Part shown: piece by piece, positions 6,596 to 8,608 of the stretch
How positions within the stretch are numbered: the first letter of the stretch is position 1
Layout: each line of letters begins with the position of its first letter
DNA from: an uncultured Clostridia bacterium
GTDB taxonomy: Bacteria; Bacillota; Clostridia; TANB77; CAG-508
Direction of reading: 5' to 3'
Assembly: GCA_947628885.1 (NCBI GenBank)
Contig: CANRBO010000047.1
Span: forward strand, 1 to 8,608
DNA: 8,608 nt
Translations under genes and position numbers: made by a program
Notes under the pieces: model-generated
What the model was told of the DNA's origin: nothing
Databases searched by the model: none
The model's input: only the letters and a program-made list of their open reading frames with translations

Positions 6596-7438
6596 ATGAT
6601 TGTTGATAAAATAAAGAAAAGAGAACATAACGCAGAATTGAAAAAAGACAGTAAAGTTGATATTCCAGTAGGCAAATGGACGAAATGTGAAAACTGTAAA
6701 GAAATAATATATAAAGAAAATCTTAAGGAAAATTTGGGAGTGTGCCCTATATGTGGACATTATTTTAGAATTTCTTGCAGGAAAAGATTGAGTCAAATCG
6801 CTGACGAAGGAAGTTTCAAAGAATTTCAATTAAATATTGATACAGTAAATCCGTTAAATCTGCCTGAATATCAGACTAAGTTAGATAATTTAAGGGAAAA
6901 GTTAAAATTAGATGAAGCTGTAAAATGCGGAACATGTACAATAGATAATATAGAAACTGTACTATGCATAATGGATAGTAATTTCTTTATGGGAAGCATG
7001 GGAAGTGTTGTAGGAGAAGAACTAACATATTCAATTGAATATGCCACTAAAAATAAATTACCTATTATCATTTTTTCATGCTCAGGCGGAGCAAGGATGC
7101 AAGAAGGAATTATTTCATTGATGCAAATGGCAAAAGTAACAGAAGCATTGTCAAAGCTAGACCAAAAAGGTGGACTATATATATCAGTTTTAACGGATCC
7201 AACTTACGGCGGAGTTACAGCAAGTTTTGCAACTTTGGGAGATATAATTTTATCAGAACCGGGAGCAATGATTGGATTTGCAGGACAAAGAGTAATAGAG
7301 CAAACAATAGGAGAAAAGTTGCCTGAAGGCTTTCAAACAGCAGAATTCATGTTAGAACATGGATTTGTTGATAAGATTGTAGAAAGAAAAGATATGAAGG
7401 AAACATTAGCACAATTGTTAAGATTAAATAAAAATTAA
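6596..7438 (+). CDS. accD: Acetyl-CoA carboxylase carboxyltransferase, beta subunit
   Basis: Beta subunit of the carboxyltransferase that, with AccA, transfers the carboxyl group from carboxybiotin on AccB to acetyl-CoA. The 280 residues are the usual length. An N-terminal four-cysteine zinc ribbon is intact: Cys31 and Cys34 (CENC), Cys50 and Cys53 (CPIC). The crotonase-fold domain follows, with MGSMGSVVGEE at 132-142, SCSGGARMQEG at 161-171 and DPTYGGVTASFA at 201-212, then EPGAMIGFAGQRVIEQT at 221-237. The short tail shows it is not fused to AccA. It starts 11 bp after accC. The 136-bp gap to accA is A-rich, with no terminator or gene visible. Confidence 0.97.
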   Translation: MIVDKIKKREHNAELKKDSKVDIPVGKWTKCENCKEIIYKENLKENLGVCPICGHYFRISCRKRLSQIADEGSFKEFQLNIDTVNPLNLPEYQTKLDNLREKLKLDEAVKCGTCTIDNIETVLCIMDSNFFMGSMGSVVGEELTYSIEYATKNKLPIIIFSCSGGARMQEGIISLMQMAKVTEALSKLDQKGGLYISVLTDPTYGGVTASFATLGDIILSEPGAMIGFAGQRVIEQTIGEKLPEGFQTAEFMLEHGFVDKIVERKDMKETLAQLLRLNKN

Positions 7439-7574
7439 AGCATAATGACATAAGTAAAAAACTAATGTGAAATGAATCAATAAAATTAACAATAAAAAAA
7501 TAAACGCATGAATAAACAATAAATTAACTAAGAATAGTAAAGAAAATTAAAGAAACAAAAAGGAAGTGAAAAAA

Positions 7575-8519
7575 ATGAATTCGGCTTGGGAAAATGTTGA
7601 AATTGCAAGAAATCCGAATAGGAAAACAGCACTTGATTATATAGAAAAGATATTTGATGAATTTGTTGAATTGCATGGAGATAGATTATATAAAGATGAT
7701 ATGTCAACAGTATGTGGTTTAGCAAGGATAGGAGAACAGAATTTTACTATTATAGCTCAGCAAAAAGGTAGAAATACCAAAGAAAACATTGAAAGAAATT
7801 TTGGTATGCCAAATCCAGAAAGCTATAGAAAAGCAATCAGACTTATGAAACAGGCAGAAAAATTTAATAGACCTATTGTAACTTTTGTTGACACTAAAGG
7901 AGCGTATCCAGGAATTGGAGCAGAAGAAAGAGGTCAAGGAGAAGCAATTGCTAGGTCAATGTTTGAAATGGCAAAATTAGAAATACCAATCATAACCGTT
8001 GTAATAGGAGAAGGTTCAAGTGGTGGAGCACTTGCTATAAGTGTAGGAAATAAAATATTGATGCTTGAAAATGCAATATATTCAATACTTTCACCAGAAG
8101 GCTATGCAAGTATTTTGTGGAAAGATAGTTCAAGGGTTAAGGAAGCAGCTGAAAAAATGAAACTAACTGCAAAAGACTTGTACAATTTTAAAATAGTTGA
8201 TAAAATAATCAAGGAAAATGATAATCAAGATAACAATTCTGAAAAGGATAATAGACAAGATGAAAATTCTAAAAAAGATGATAATGTAGGAAATGATAAT
8301 TCAAAAAAAGACAAGAAAAATAACAAAGAAAATGATAGTAAAAGTAATAATGAACAAGACGAAAATTTTGAAAAGGTTTCAGAAGATTTGAAAAAAGAAA
8401 TATTAAAAAATCTAAAAGAATTGCAAAAATTAAGTAAAAAAGAATTGGTAGAACAAAGATACCAAAAATTCAGAAAAATTGGAGAATTTAAAAATTACAA
8501 AAGTATAGCTTCAGAATAA
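7575..8519 (+). CDS. accA: Acetyl-CoA carboxylase carboxyltransferase, alpha subunit, with a repeat linker near the C-terminus
   Basis: Alpha subunit of the carboxyltransferase, partner of AccD. From ATG 7575 it has 314 residues. The short Firmicute N-terminus MNSAWENVEIARNP is followed by TALDYI, LHGDRL (33-38), QQKGRN at 62-67, GMPNPESYRKA (77-87), DTKGAYPGIGAEERGQGEA (106-124), GEGSSGGALA (145-154) and LSPEGYASILWKD (172-184). After IVDKII (207-212) the usual EPLGGAH segment is absent and about 55 polar residues follow. The family C-terminal helix resumes at EDLKKEILKNLKEL, with EQRYQKFRKIG. Without the linker the protein would be about 260 residues, normal for Clostridia. A GTG at 7566 would add three residues but lies within the SD (AGGAAGTGA, 7561-7569), so ATG 7575 with its 8-base spacer after AGGAAG is preferred. 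Confidence 0.94.
   Translation: MNSAWENVEIARNPNRKTALDYIEKIFDEFVELHGDRLYKDDMSTVCGLARIGEQNFTIIAQQKGRNTKENIERNFGMPNPESYRKAIRLMKQAEKFNRPIVTFVDTKGAYPGIGAEERGQGEAIARSMFEMAKLEIPIITVVIGEGSSGGALAISVGNKILMLENAIYSILSPEGYASILWKDSSRVKEAAEKMKLTAKDLYNFKIVDKIIKENDNQDNNSEKDNRQDENSKKDDNVGNDNSKKDKKNNKENDSKSNNEQDENFEKVSEDLKKEILKNLKELQKLSKKELVEQRYQKFRKIGEFKNYKSIASE
8211..8375 (+). repeat. Low-complexity, repeat-derived linker inside accA
   Basis: Residues 213-267 of AccA are almost only Asn, Asp, Lys, Glu, Ser and Gln. Three related pieces, NSEKD, NSKKD and NSKKD, start at DNA positions 8235, 8265 and 8298, 30 and 33 bp apart, each opening with AATTC. QDEN occurs twice, at residues 228-231 and 261-264. The pattern suggests past tandem duplication with drift. 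No hydrophobic cluster is present, so the segment is probably disordered. The frame is kept into the normal C-terminus. Confidence 0.75.
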
Positions 8520-8557
8520 TTAAAGTAAAGATGATTGAAGCGGGAAAGGAATTTATT

Positions 8558-8608
8558 ATGATATTAGAAGGAAAAAAAATATTAATAATGGGAATAAGAA
8601 ATAAATGG
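8558..8608 (+). CDS. fabI: Enoyl-ACP reductase (NADH), 5' end only
   Basis: Only the first 17 codons lie in the window: MILEGKKILIMGIRNKW. This matches the FabI N-terminus, with the first beta strand and the start of the GxxNxxS-type nucleotide-binding loop. FabI reduces trans-2-enoyl-ACP and would complete the elongation cycle made by FabF, FabG and FabZ. FabK, a flavoprotein, would start differently. The SD is AAAGGA (8545-8550), 7 bases before the ATG, and accA ends 38 bp upstream, so it is probably the next gene of the same unit. The rest runs off the window edge, so its completeness is unknown. Confidence 0.82.
   Translation, partial: MILEGKKILIMGIRNKW

Noticed and set aside
7078..7326. 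An open frame of 82 codons on the + strand within accD.
   Set aside because: It lies wholly inside accD in another frame, has Arg/Asn/Ser-rich content without a recognisable motif, and is a shadow of the real gene.

Overview
The window is a strongly AT-rich stretch from a Firmicute, most likely an uncultured member of the Clostridia. The evidence is the protein family types, the short AccA form, the GTHGR-type biotin ligase, A/G-rich Shine-Dalgarno (SD) sites and TTG start use. It is almost entirely one gene cluster, all on the + strand, for the start and elongation of type II fatty acid synthesis. No species can be named from sequence alone.

Layout: an array of 34-bp tandem repeats (1-198, possibly continuing off the left edge) runs directly into the start of a short biotin ligase gene, birA (196-792). 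After a 125-bp A-rich gap come fabD (918-2003), fabG (2036-2770), fabF (2809-4062), accB (4129-4587), fabZ (4736-5158), accC (5238-6584), accD (6596-7438), accA (7575-8519) and the first 17 codons of fabI (8558 to the window end). Gaps are 11 to 148 bp. No GC-rich hairpin followed by a T run is visible anywhere, so transcription may run through the whole set. There is no gene-free stretch over 300 bases.

How the genes work together: BirA attaches biotin to AccB. AccC carboxylates that biotin. The AccA/AccD carboxyltransferase moves the carboxyl group to acetyl-CoA to give malonyl-CoA. FabD transfers malonyl to acyl carrier protein, and FabF, FabG, FabZ and FabI carry out condensation, reduction, dehydration and enoyl reduction. 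acpP and fabH are not in the window. acpP often lies between fabG and fabF in related clusters, but here that gap is only 38 bp.

The pathway is ordinary, so I do not claim a new system. The unusual points are local. The noncoding minisatellite appears to be built from the birA translation start, with an A6/A7 difference deciding the frame. The fabZ SD lies 31 bases from its ATG with a perfect inverted repeat between them. FabD carries a four-unit 12-residue repeat insertion. AccA carries an Asn/Asp/Lys-rich repeat linker where the family's conserved EPLGGAH segment should be. BirA lacks the C-terminal domain.
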